A stretch of DNA of 64,000 nucleotides from an uncultured Oscillospiraceae bacterium (lineage in GTDB: Bacteria > Bacillota > Clostridia > Oscillospirales > Oscillospiraceae), in NCBI GenBank assembly GCA_947624985.1, contig CANQMO010000011.1, positions 23,985 through 87,984 of the forward strand. The letters run 5' to 3'. Position 1 is the first letter of the stretch. Each line of letters starts with the position of its first letter. Under the pieces are notes generated by a model. That model saw only the letters and a program-made list of their open reading frames with translations, searched no databases and had not been told where the DNA came from. The translations under genes and the position numbers were made by a program. Shown here piece by piece: positions 1 through 7,309 of this stretch.

Positions 1-19
1 GGGGCTCATGCTCTGTATG

Positions 20-1006
20 TCATGCCCGGATATCCGAAAGGGACAGGCCGGGGAAATACTTTTCCGCGAAGGGCACCTGCCGGACCGTAAAGACCCGACC
101 GGTCAGATACGCCAGCGCGCCGCTGTCGCCGGTGAAGTCGAAGGCCACCCGCCAGGACCACAGGAGCTGCCGGTTTTCCCCGTACCGGCGGTTGAGCTTT
201 TCCCGGCCATATTTGCCGTCGCCCAGCAGGGGGAAGCCCGCGTGGGCCATCTGGACCCGGATCTGGTGGGTGCGGCCTGTGTGCAGCCGGCAGGCCACCA
301 GGGACAGGCCGTCCCGGCTGGCCAGGACCTGATAGTCCGTGGCGGCGAAGCTGGCGCCGGGCTCGGAGCGGGGCTTGACGTAGACCTGATTTTTCACCGC
401 GTCCTTGAAAAGCCACCCCTCCAGCCGCCCGGCGGCCGGCCTGGGGACCCCCGCGCAGACGCACAGGTATTCCTTCGTGACCTGCCGGGTCCTGATCTTC
501 TCGTCCATGACCCGCAGGGCGGGGGCGTTTTTCGCGGCGATGACGATGCCGCCGGTGCCCCGGTCGATACGGTTGCACAGGGCGGGGGCGAAGCTGTTCT
601 CCGCCCGGGGGTCCCACTGGCCCGTCTGGTAGGCCCGGGCCTGGATACGGGCGACGAGCGTGTCCGCCTGCCAGCCGTCCGCGGCGTGGCACAGCACGCC
701 GGGCCGCTTGTTCACCAGCAGGATGTTGTCGTCCTCATAGACCACGTCCAGCTCGGGCCTGATCCCGGCCAGCCAGACGTTTGGGTCCTGCCGCCGGGCG
801 GTAAAAAACTCCTCCGGCACAAAAAGACGCACCACGTCGCCCTCCGCCAGACGCGTGTCCGGTCTGGCCCAGTGGCCGTTGATCTTGATCTCCTTCCGGC
901 GAAAGTACTTTTGCAGCAGGGCGGAGGGCATGGAGGGGACCTGCTTCGCCGCGAATCGGTCCAGCCGCTGGCTCGCGTCGTTTTTTGTGACGGTGAATTC
1001 TCTCAT
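20..1006 (-). CDS. RluA-family 23S/tRNA pseudouridine synthase
   Basis: A 328-residue protein that probably converts specific uridines in rRNA or tRNA to pseudouridine in the cytoplasm. An S4-like RNA-binding segment occupies about residues 12-70. The RluA catalytic domain follows, with the motif NRIDRGTGG near residues 145-153, where D148 is the expected catalytic aspartate. The family more often has HRLD at this site, so the leading Asn is a variant. The later motif LHTGRTHQIRVQ is characteristic of RluA/RluC/RluD enzymes. Length is normal for the family. The target uridine cannot be told from sequence. It is transcribed divergently from yceD. Confidence 0.9.
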   Translation of the reverse strand: MREFTVTKNDASQRLDRFAAKQVPSMPSALLQKYFRRKEIKINGHWARPDTRLAEGDVVRLFVPEEFFTARRQDPNVWLAGIRPELDVVYEDDNILLVNKRPGVLCHAADGWQADTLVARIQARAYQTGQWDPRAENSFAPALCNRIDRGTGGIVIAAKNAPALRVMDEKIRTRQVTKEYLCVCAGVPRPAAGRLEGWLFKDAVKNQVYVKPRSEPGASFAATDYQVLASRDGLSLVACRLHTGRTHQIRVQMAHAGFPLLGDGKYGREKLNRRYGENRQLLWSWRVAFDFTGDSGALAYLTGRVFTVRQVPFAEKYFPGLSLSDIRA

Positions 1007-1034
1007 GCCATTATAATAACATGAAAAAAATGCA

Positions 1035-1063
1035 TTGACAACGGGCTGGACATAATTTATAAT
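1035..1063 (+). promoter_or_regulatory. Sigma-A promoter for yceD-rpmF
   Basis: Perfect TTGACA (1035-1040) and TATAAT (1058-1063) separated by 17 bp, about 30 bp upstream of the yceD start. It is in the correct orientation and lies in the divergent gap after the pseudouridine synthase start. Confidence 0.85.
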
Positions 1064-1092
1064 ACTTTGGCGACTGTATCGAGGTTTGTCAC

Positions 1093-1599
1093 ATGTATTT
1101 GGATCTGCACGAGATCATCGAGATACCGGGAAGGAGCGTTCCCTTCCGGTGCGACCTGGACCGGGAGCGGCTGGCGTTTCCCACGCTGGAGGCCTTTCAG
1201 GGGCCGGTGGTGGCGGAGGGAACGGTGAGCAACACCGCCGGTGTGCTGGAGCTCTCCTGCGACGTTGTGGCGGATATGACCGTCCGCTGCGACCGGTGCG
1301 GCAGGCTCTTTGAAAAGCGGCTCACGCCCCGGTATACCGCTACGCTGCAGGCGGACGCGGAGGACACGGACAGCGAGGACGTTTTCCCTCTGGAGGGGGA
1401 CGGCGTGGACGTGTCGGACGTGGTGGAGACGTGCATGATCCTGGATATGGACACAAAGTTTCTGTGCCGGGACGACTGTAAGGGCCTTTGCCCCACCTGC
1501 GGCAAGGACCTGAACGACGGCCCGTGCAACTGCAAAAAACAAATCGATCCGAGAATGGCTGCCCTGGGGCGGCTATTGGAAGATGATCAGGAGGTGTGA
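1093..1599 (+). CDS. YceD/DUF177 family protein
   Basis: A 168-residue protein of the DUF177 (YceD) family, known for its conserved position just upstream of rpmF and linked in other bacteria to 23S rRNA accumulation. Visible features are a CDRCG motif in the middle and a Cys-rich C-terminal part (CRDDCKGLCPTCG, then CNC), consistent with metal binding. A GAGG ribosome site precedes the ATG. The gene ends 3 bp before rpmF, so the two are almost certainly co-transcribed from the strong promoter at 1035-1063. Its exact biochemical role is not established. Confidence 0.88.
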   Translation: MYLDLHEIIEIPGRSVPFRCDLDRERLAFPTLEAFQGPVVAEGTVSNTAGVLELSCDVVADMTVRCDRCGRLFEKRLTPRYTATLQADAEDTDSEDVFPLEGDGVDVSDVVETCMILDMDTKFLCRDDCKGLCPTCGKDLNDGPCNCKKQIDPRMAALGRLLEDDQEV

Positions 1600-1602
1600 A
1601 CG

Positions 1603-1791
1603 ATGGCGGTCCCCAAGAGAAAAGTTTCCCATGCAAGAAAGAGCAAGCGCCGTTCCAGCGTCTGGAAGCTGAGCCTTCCCAAGCTGGTGGCGTGCCCCAA
1701 CTGCGGCGAGTACCACATGCCTCACCGCGCCTGCCCTGCCTGCGGCAAGTACGACGGACGCGAAGTCATCGCTGTGGGCGAGGAGAAGTGA
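1603..1791 (+). CDS. rpmF: Large ribosomal subunit protein bL32
   Basis: A 62-residue ribosomal protein L32. The N-terminus MAVPKRKVSHARKSKRRS is typical of the family. Two CxxC pairs (CPNC and CPAC) form the zinc-ribbon, so this is the zinc-binding C+ form. It follows yceD by 3 bp with a GGAGGTG ribosome site overlapping the upstream stop, and a T-rich terminator hairpin follows. Paralogues lacking cysteines exist in some species, but none is seen in this window. Confidence 0.97.
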   Translation: MAVPKRKVSHARKSKRRSSVWKLSLPKLVACPNCGEYHMPHRACPACGKYDGREVIAVGEEK

Positions 1792-1805
1792 TCTTGGCAA
1801 GATAA

Positions 1806-1829
1806 GGGGGGCGATGGCCTCCCTTTTTT
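1806..1829 (+). terminator. Intrinsic terminator after rpmF
   Basis: Stem GGGGGGC (1806-1812) pairs with GCCTCCC (1817-1823) across the loop GATG, with one G-T pair, followed directly by six T. A second hairpin without a T-run (GGGGCGGC/GCCGTCCC, about 1857-1878) sits between this terminator and der. Confidence 0.75.
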
Positions 1830-1917
1830 GCTGGGCGAATGGCAACAGGATCTTCCGGGGCGGCATAGAGGCCGTCCCGCGTGCGCTATACTAACAGGAA
1901 AGGAGGCGGAGAGGGTC

Positions 1918-3243
1918 ATGGCAAGACCGCTGGTGGCCATCGTCGGCCGGCCCAACGTGGGCAAGAGCATGCTCTTCAACCGGCTGGCTGGCCGGCGTCT
2001 GGCCATCGTGGAGGACACCCCCGGCGTGACCCGGGACAGGCTGTATGCCCCCTGCGAGTGGGCCGGGCGGAGCTTCGATATCGTGGATACCGGCGGTATC
2101 GAGCCCAATACGGACAACGAGATACTGCTTTTTATGCGCGAGCAGGCTATGCTGGCCATCGACAGCGCGGATGTGATCGTCATGGTGACGGAGATCGGCA
2201 CCGGCGTCACGGCGGCGGATCAGGAAGTGGCCGGTATGCTCCTGCGCAGCGGCAAGAGCGTGGTGCTGGCGGTGAACAAGATGGACGCCATCGGCCCCAA
2301 CGACCCGGGCATTTACGAGTTTTACAACCTGGGCCTGGGGGACCCCATCGCCGTCTCCGCCGTACACGGCCACGGCACCGGCGATCTGCTTGACGCCTGC
2401 GTGGCCCATTTCCCGCCCCCCGAGGCGGAGCAGGCCGACGACGGGCGTATCCGCGTGGCGGTCATCGGCAAGCCCAACGTGGGCAAAAGCTCGCTCATCA
2501 ACCACATTCTGGGGGAGAAGCGGGTGATCGTGGCGGACATGCCCGGCACCACCCGGGACGCGGTGGACACCCCCGTGGACAACGAGTCCGGCAGCTATCT
2601 GTTCATTGACACGGCGGGCCTCCGCCGCAGGAGCAGGGTCAACGACCGGGTGGAGAAATTCTCGGTCATGCGGGCCCAGCTGGCCGTGGAGCGCAGCGAC
2701 GTGTGTCTTATCATGCTGGACGCCCGGGAGGGGGTCACGGAGCAGGACACCAAGATCGCGGGCCTGGCCCATGAGGCCGGTAAGGCCAGTATCATCGTGG
2801 TGAACAAGTGGGACCTGGTGGAGAAGCAGACCAACACCATGGCCGAGATGCGCCGGCGGGTCAAACAGGACCTTTCCTTCATGGATTATGCGCCGGTGGT
2901 GTTCATCTCGTGCTTGACGGGACAGCGAACTGGGCGTATATTTGATATGATAAACGCCGCCAACGAGCAGGCGTCCCTGCGTATCTCCACCGGCAGGCTC
3001 AACAATCTGCTGGCCGACGCGCAGGCCCGGCAGCAGCCCCCTACGGACAAGGGCCGCCGGCTGAAGGTGTACTACATGACCCAGACCGGCGTGAAGCCGC
3101 CCCACTTCATCATCTTCTGCAACGACAGGGAGCTGTTTCATTTTTCCTATCAGAGATACATTGAAAACCGTATCCGGGCGACCTTCGGTCTGGAGGGCAC
3201 GCCGGTGCGGCTGACGATCCGTCAGAAAGGAGAAAACGAATGA
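1918..3243 (+). CDS. der: Ribosome assembly GTPase Der (EngA)
   Basis: A 441-residue double GTPase needed for 50S subunit maturation. Two tandem G domains are present, each with a P-loop (GRPNVGKS at the N-terminus and GKPNVGKS near residue 186) and NKxD motifs (NKMD, NKWD). A KH-like C-terminal domain follows. The residue after the first P-loop is Met (GKSM) instead of the usual Thr. The ATG at 1918 is chosen over an upstream in-frame start because AAAGGAGG lies 8-10 bp before it and MARPLVAIVG is the family N-terminus. The stop overlaps the plsY start by 4 bp. Confidence 0.95.
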   Translation: MARPLVAIVGRPNVGKSMLFNRLAGRRLAIVEDTPGVTRDRLYAPCEWAGRSFDIVDTGGIEPNTDNEILLFMREQAMLAIDSADVIVMVTEIGTGVTAADQEVAGMLLRSGKSVVLAVNKMDAIGPNDPGIYEFYNLGLGDPIAVSAVHGHGTGDLLDACVAHFPPPEAEQADDGRIRVAVIGKPNVGKSSLINHILGEKRVIVADMPGTTRDAVDTPVDNESGSYLFIDTAGLRRRSRVNDRVEKFSVMRAQLAVERSDVCLIMLDAREGVTEQDTKIAGLAHEAGKASIIVVNKWDLVEKQTNTMAEMRRRVKQDLSFMDYAPVVFISCLTGQRTGRIFDMINAANEQASLRISTGRLNNLLADAQARQQPPTDKGRRLKVYYMTQTGVKPPHFIIFCNDRELFHFSYQRYIENRIRATFGLEGTPVRLTIRQKGENE

Positions 3244-3911
3244 TCCCGCTGCTTTTTATCCTCATCGCCGTGGTATCCTACGGACTGGGCGCGCTGAACA
3301 GCGCCGTGCTTCTCAGCCGCTTCGCCTTCCACAAGGATCTGCTCAAGTCCGGCAACGGCCGGCCCACCTATGCCAACTTCGTTCGGGTGTTCGGCAGCAA
3401 ATGGGGCCCCGCGGTCATTGCGGTGGACATTCTCAAAAGCGCCATTGCGGTGCTGACCGGCGGGCTTTTGATGTTGATCGTGAACCGGGACGGGAACTAT
3501 GTGGTCGTGGGCAAGCTGTTCGCCGGCTTCTGCCTGACCCTGGGACAGATGTACCCCATCCAGCACAGGCTCCGCGGCGGACGCGGCGTGGTGTGCTGCA
3601 TGACGACCTTCTGGCTGACGGACTGGCGGCTGGGTCTGGTGGCCACGGGCGTTTTCGTCATCGTGGTGGCCTTTTCCCAGTATGTGTCTCTGGCCAGCAT
3701 GACGGGGTGCCTGGTGGGCGCGCTGTCGGCGTGGGTGTTCATCCCCTCCGAGAACCTGAAGGGCGTGGCCGGCGCGCTGGCGCTGTTCACGGCGCTGGTG
3801 ATCGTCTGGCGGCACCGGGGCAACATCCAGCATATCCTGGCCCACAGAGAGCCGAAGGTCAAATGGGGCCCGTCCCAGTCGGGCCGCCGCTCCCGCGGCG
3901 ACAGATTCTGA
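3240..3911 (+). CDS. Divergent PlsY-like glycerol-3-phosphate acyltransferase
   Basis: A 223-residue polytopic membrane protein with about six hydrophobic segments and overall PlsY layout (acyl-phosphate to glycerol-3-phosphate acyl transfer at the membrane). It starts inside the der stop (ATGA overlap), a common der-plsY neighbourhood. The signature motifs are altered. The usual GSGNxGATN appears as KSGNGRPTYANF, and the second motif region reads MYPIQHRLRGGRGV instead of HxxPxFxxFKGGKG. It may be a clade-specific functional variant or a paralogue with changed substrate. Function is inferred from fold and context. Confidence 0.7.
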   Translation: MIPLLFILIAVVSYGLGALNSAVLLSRFAFHKDLLKSGNGRPTYANFVRVFGSKWGPAVIAVDILKSAIAVLTGGLLMLIVNRDGNYVVVGKLFAGFCLTLGQMYPIQHRLRGGRGVVCCMTTFWLTDWRLGLVATGVFVIVVAFSQYVSLASMTGCLVGALSAWVFIPSENLKGVAGALALFTALVIVWRHRGNIQHILAHREPKVKWGPSQSGRRSRGDRF

Positions 3912-3924
3912 ATCGGCCAAGCAT

Positions 3925-3951
3925 AAAGCGCCTCCCCCGGGGAGGCGCTTT
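3925..3951. terminator. Palindromic terminator-like hairpin after plsY
   Basis: AAAGCGCCTCCCC pairs with GGGGAGGCGCTTT around a single central base. A near-identical hairpin recurs at 4132-4158, so the pair brackets the hairpin array between them. The T-run is only three bases. Confidence 0.6.
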
Positions 3952-4131
3952 GAGCTTGTCAAAAAACAGGTTTTTTGACCGCTCAGATTGAAACTGCTCG
4001 GCGGAAGTGAATCCCGCCGGCAGGAAGTCAAAAGCCTGTTGTATTGCGGCCTTTGACTTCGACGCGCGGGAATGCCGCGCGGCTCGGCCTGACCGGCCTT
4101 CGCTCCCATTCATCCATTCTTTGACAGTCTG
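3952..4131. repeat. Hairpin-array intergenic element (array A)
   Basis: No credible gene. The gap is filled with consecutive hairpins: GTCAAAAAA/TTTTTTGAC with loop CAGG (3958-3979), GGCGG/CCGCC (about 4000-4018), AAGTCAAA/TTTGACTT (4025-4058), CGCGCGG/CCGCGCG (4063-4081) and GGCC/GGCC (about 4086-4098). A possible outer pairing joins TCAGATTG (3983-3990) to CAGTCTGA (4125-4132). Arrays at 23275-23462 and 24595-24735 have the same style, with different arm sequences. Confidence 0.6.
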
Positions 4132-4159
4132 AAAGCGCCTCCCCCGAGGAGGCGCTTTT
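4132..4159 (+). terminator. Terminator-like hairpin upstream of rpmH
   Basis: AAAGCGCCTCC (4132-4142) pairs with GGAGGCGCTTT (4148-4158) with a 5-nt loop and a T4 tail. It is a near copy of the hairpin at 3925-3951 and insulates the rpmH promoter from upstream transcription. Confidence 0.65.
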
Positions 4160-4204
4160 CCTTGCCGGCTGGCAGTATGATATGGCGGCAGGCATAACTT
4201 TTGG

Positions 4205-4233
4205 TTGACAGAGATGGGATTCTTTTATATAAT
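4205..4233 (+). promoter_or_regulatory. Sigma-A promoter for the rpmH operon
   Basis: TTGACA (4205-4210) and TATAAT (4228-4233) with a 17-bp spacer, about 95 bp before rpmH. The leader contains a GC-rich hairpin (GGACCGGCG/CGCCGGTCC, about 4268-4289). Confidence 0.85.
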
Positions 4234-4327
4234 AATCAAGTTGCCAGCCAAAACTGCCAACTAACGGCGGACCGGCGCCGCGCCGGTCCGGCGATGAGTA
4301 ATATGTGAAGAAAGGACGAGAAGAAAA

Positions 4328-4462
4328 ATGCTGAGGACGTATCAGCCCAAGAAGCTCCACGCCCAGAAGGAGCACGGTTTCCGCAAGCGCATGTCTACCC
4401 GCAATGGCCGTAAGGTGCTTTCCGCCCGTCGGGCCAAGGGCCGCAAGAGACTGAGCTACTGA
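4328..4462 (+). CDS. rpmH: Large ribosomal subunit protein bL34
   Basis: A 44-residue, very basic protein beginning [18 protein letters not shown] and ending KGRKRLSY, the classic L34 sequence. A GAAAGGACGAG ribosome site precedes the ATG. It is the first gene of the conserved rpmH-rnpA-yidD-yidC-jag operon. In many bacteria this operon sits beside dnaA and oriC, but here the upstream neighbour is plsY. Confidence 0.97.
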   Translation: MLRTYQPKKLHAQKEHGFRKRMSTRNGRKVLSARRAKGRKRLSY

Positions 4463-4487
4463 AAGCCGCCGGCAGGGGTGGGGAACA

Positions 4488-4823
4488 GTGCGATTCACGA
4501 CCTCCCTGAAGCTGGACCGGGATTTCCGCAGGGTCTACCGTAAGGGGACCAGCGCCGTGCGGCCCTGCCTTGTGGTGTACGCAAGGCGCACCAATGGCCG
4601 GGCGAACCGGCTGGGCCTCACGGTGACGGCCAAGGTGGGCAAGGCCCACACCCGGAATCTGGTCCGCCGCCGTCTGCGGGAGATATACCGCCTGAATGAG
4701 GACGGGCTCAGACCGGGATACGACCTGGTGGTGGTGGCCCGGACACGGGCGGCCACAGCGGGATACGGGCGGCTGGAGAAGGAATTTCTGTCTGCAAGCA
4801 AAGAGCTGGGAGCGGCGCTGTGA
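4488..4823 (+). CDS. rnpA: Ribonuclease P protein component
   Basis: A 111-residue basic protein that assists the RNase P RNA in 5-prime tRNA maturation. It carries the family RNR region ([13 protein letters not shown], about residues 56-68) and an N-terminal [15 protein letters not shown] segment. The start is GTG at 4488. It follows rpmH by 25 bp and its stop overlaps the yidD start. Confidence 0.95.
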   Translation: MRFTTSLKLDRDFRRVYRKGTSAVRPCLVVYARRTNGRANRLGLTVTAKVGKAHTRNLVRRRLREIYRLNEDGLRPGYDLVVVARTRAATAGYGRLEKEFLSASKELGAAL

Positions 4824-5038
4824 AAGGGCTGCTGCTGGCTATCGTGCGTTTTTACAGAAAACGCATTTCCCCCCTGACAAGGCCATGCTGCCGGTTCATC
4901 CCCACCTGCAGCGAGTACGCCCTGATCGCCATCGAGCGATACGGGGCCTGGAAGGGCGGGTGGCTGGCGCTCAAGCGCTTTTGCCGGTGCCATCCCTTCC
5001 ACCGGGGAGAACACGATTTTTACGACCCTGTACCGTGA
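4820..5038 (+). CDS. yidD: Membrane protein insertion efficiency factor YidD
   Basis: A 72-residue protein with the conserved YidD core: [20 protein letters not shown] and [10 protein letters not shown]. An amphipathic N-terminal helix attaches it to the inner face of the membrane, where it aids YidC-dependent insertion. It starts at a GTG overlapping the rnpA stop and is followed 14 bp later by yidC. Confidence 0.93.
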   Translation: MKGLLLAIVRFYRKRISPLTRPCCRFIPTCSEYALIAIERYGAWKGGWLALKRFCRCHPFHRGEHDFYDPVP

Positions 5039-5052
5039 AATAGGAGAGAAGT

Positions 5053-6399
5053 ATGTTAAAAGCGATCGCAAAGCCGTTCGGCGCGCTGATGCTTTGGCTT
5101 TACAACCTGACGGGCAACTACGGCGTGGCCGTGATCCTGTTCGCCCTGGTGGTGAAGCTGATCATGCTGCCCTTCCAGCTGAAGAGCAAGAAGAGCATGA
5201 TGCGCATGAGCCGCATGACCCCCCGGCTCAAGGAACTGGAAAAGAAATTCGGCAACGACCAGCAGCGCTATCAACAGGAGATGGCCAAGCTGTATCGGGA
5301 GGAGGGCGTCAACCCCATGGGCGGGTGCCTGTGGAGCTTCCTGCCGTTCCCCATCCTGATCGCGCTGTACCAGGCCATCCGCTACCCCCTGACCATCATG
5401 ATGGGCGTGCCGGAGAGCCTGCTGGCGGAGGGCGGCGCCGCTTCCCAGCTTTTACAGCAGCTGGGATATGACATCGCCAACTTCACGTCCGGGCGCAGCG
5501 CCCAGTTTTATGAGCAGATCTACCAGTCCGAGTTCATTTCCCAGGGCCACCTGGCGGCCTTCCAGAACATTTCGGACAAGTTCCAGGAGCTGAGCTACCG
5601 GTTTTTGGGCCTGGACCTGAGCCAGGTGCCCCAGTTCTCCTTCTGGCGGTGGGATTTCAGTGACGCGTCCAAGTGGCTGCCGGCGCTGGGCCTGTTCATG
5701 ATCCCGGTGCTGAGCGCCCTTTTGAGCTGGCTTTCCATGAAGGCCGCCAACGCGGGCAATCCCCAGATGGAGCAGCAACAGCAGCAGATGAAGATCATGA
5801 ATCTGTTCATGCCGCTGATGAGCCTTTATATCTGCTTCACCATGCCCGGCGTCATGGGTATCTACTGGATCGCCCAGAGCGTGTTCGCCATGGCGCAGGA
5901 CCTGATCCTGAACAAGGTGTACAACCGGCAGCTGGACATCGAGGACGCGGACCGTATCGCCCGGGAGAAGGCCAAGGAGGCGGAGCTTGAGGCCAAGCGC
6001 GCCGAGACCGAGCGGCTGAAGGCCGAGGGCGCCACCGTGGAGAACCGGAACACCTCCAAGAAGAACAAGCGCGCCGTGGCCGCCCAGAAGGAAGTGGAGC
6101 GCAAGGCCGCCGAGGCCCGCGCCGCCCGCCGGGCCAAAAAGGGTCTGGACGCACAGGAGGATATCCCCGCCTCCCAGGTGGGAGACCGGCGCTATGCCCG
6201 TGGCCGGGCCTATGTGCCCGACCGCTACACCAACCCCGACGAGGCCGAGGCCAAGACCCTGGCCGCCGCGGAGGAGAGCGCGGAGTATGACGAGACGCTG
6301 ACGGCTGTCATGGCGGAAGCGGCCGCCGGGGACGAGCCCGCCCCCCATCAGGAGGCTGAAGCCATGGCTGCCGGCGATGAAGTAACGGAGGAAAATTGA
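5053..6399 (+). CDS. yidC: Membrane insertase YidC (Oxa1 type)
   Basis: A 448-residue integral membrane insertase. The N-terminus lacks the large periplasmic domain of Gram-negative YidC. Hydrophobic segments cover about residues 10-45, 85-110, 200-230 and 245-285, with the conserved NPMGGC region near residue 94. After about residue 285 there is a long charged Ala/Glu/Lys tail of some 160 residues, longer than usual and probably ribosome- or RNA-contacting. No lipobox is obvious at the N-terminus. It has a GGAGAG ribosome site and sits between yidD and jag. Confidence 0.93.
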   Translation: MLKAIAKPFGALMLWLYNLTGNYGVAVILFALVVKLIMLPFQLKSKKSMMRMSRMTPRLKELEKKFGNDQQRYQQEMAKLYREEGVNPMGGCLWSFLPFPILIALYQAIRYPLTIMMGVPESLLAEGGAASQLLQQLGYDIANFTSGRSAQFYEQIYQSEFISQGHLAAFQNISDKFQELSYRFLGLDLSQVPQFSFWRWDFSDASKWLPALGLFMIPVLSALLSWLSMKAANAGNPQMEQQQQQMKIMNLFMPLMSLYICFTMPGVMGIYWIAQSVFAMAQDLILNKVYNRQLDIEDADRIAREKAKEAELEAKRAETERLKAEGATVENRNTSKKNKRAVAAQKEVERKAAEARAARRAKKGLDAQEDIPASQVGDRRYARGRAYVPDRYTNPDEAEAKTLAAAEESAEYDETLTAVMAEAAAGDEPAPHQEAEAMAAGDEVTEEN

Positions 6400-6403
6400 C
6401 GAT

Positions 6404-7240
6404 ATGCAAAAGTCATTGGAAGTCCGGGGAAAGACGACGGAGGACGCCATCGCCAAGGGTCTGGCGGAACTGGGCCTGGAGCGGGACGACGTGTCCGTCG
6501 AGATCATAGAGCGGGGCAAGAAGGGCGTGTTCGGTATCGGCGCGGTGGACGCGGTGGTGCGCCTCACCTACGGCGCGCCGGACGAAAAGCCCGCGCCCAA
6601 GATGGAAAAGCCTGCCCCTAAGGCGGAGAAGCCCGCCCCCAAGATGGAAAAGCCCGCCCCTAAGGCGGAGAAGCCCGCACCCAAGGCGGAAAAGCCTCTC
6701 CCTGCCGGACCGGTGGACGTATCCTGGAAGGATGCCGGCACCCAGGCGGAGCAGACGGAGCAGTTTCTGAAGGGCCTGCTGGCCCACATGGGCGTGCAGG
6801 CGGAGATGACCATCGCCCCCCGGGAGGGAGGCGGTCTGGACGTGCAGCTTTCCGGCGAGCACATCGGCGCGGTCATCGGCCGCCGGGGGGAGACGCTGGA
6901 CGCCATCCAGCACCTGACCAACTATGCCGTCAACCGGGGCTCGGACCGTCACGCCCACATCAATGTGGACGCGGAGAATTACCGGGCCAAGCGGGAGGAC
7001 TCTCTGGTCCGTCTGGCGGAAAAAATGGCGGATAAGGCCGTCCGGTACAAACGGAGCATGGCGCTGGAGCCCATGAATTCCTACGAGCGGCATGTGATCC
7101 ACACCGCGTTGCAGGGCTATGAGGGCGTGACCACCAGCTCCATCGGCGCCGAGCCCAACCGTCGGGTCGTGGTCTCCTATGTCAAGCCTGACGGCGAGAA
7201 AAAAGAGGACGACGACAAGGGCTACAAAGAGTGGTGTTAA
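6404..7240 (+). CDS. jag: RNA-binding protein Jag/KhpB
   Basis: A 278-residue RNA-binding protein tied in other Firmicutes to cell elongation and division control. Domains in order: Jag_N (about 1-55), a low-complexity linker of KPAPK(M/A)E heptads (about 62-100), a KH domain with GRRGETLDAIQ (about 163-173) and an R3H domain (about 200-265). It starts 4 bp after the yidC stop and a hairpin terminator follows. The usual next genes mnmE, mnmG and rsmG are absent. Confidence 0.92.
   Translation: MQKSLEVRGKTTEDAIAKGLAELGLERDDVSVEIIERGKKGVFGIGAVDAVVRLTYGAPDEKPAPKMEKPAPKAEKPAPKMEKPAPKAEKPAPKAEKPLPAGPVDVSWKDAGTQAEQTEQFLKGLLAHMGVQAEMTIAPREGGGLDVQLSGEHIGAVIGRRGETLDAIQHLTNYAVNRGSDRHAHINVDAENYRAKREDSLVRLAEKMADKAVRYKRSMALEPMNSYERHVIHTALQGYEGVTTSSIGAEPNRRVVVSYVKPDGEKKEDDDKGYKEWC
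6587..6691 (+). repeat. Five 21-bp in-frame repeats in jag
   Basis: Five tandem 21-bp units encode KPAPKME or KPAPKAE, alternating in part, and end in KPLP. They form the flexible linker between Jag_N and the KH domain. Copy number of such repeats can vary between strains by slippage. Confidence 0.85.
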
Positions 7241-7256
7241 AACCATGACCGCAACA

Positions 7257-7276
7257 GGGACGGCTTAGGCCGTCCC
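7257..7276 (+). terminator. Hairpin terminator after jag
   Basis: GGGACGGC (7257-7264) pairs with GCCGTCCC (7269-7276) across TTAG. The stem is strong but the T-run is weak, so termination may be partial. Confidence 0.55.
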
Positions 7277-7309
7277 GATTGCTATGTACGGAAGGGAGGC
7301 GCGGCGCTT

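Noticed and set aside
1891..3141. Long minus-strand frame opposite der
   Set aside because: His/Val-rich composition typical of antisense frames in GC-rich genes. Der on the plus strand is intact.
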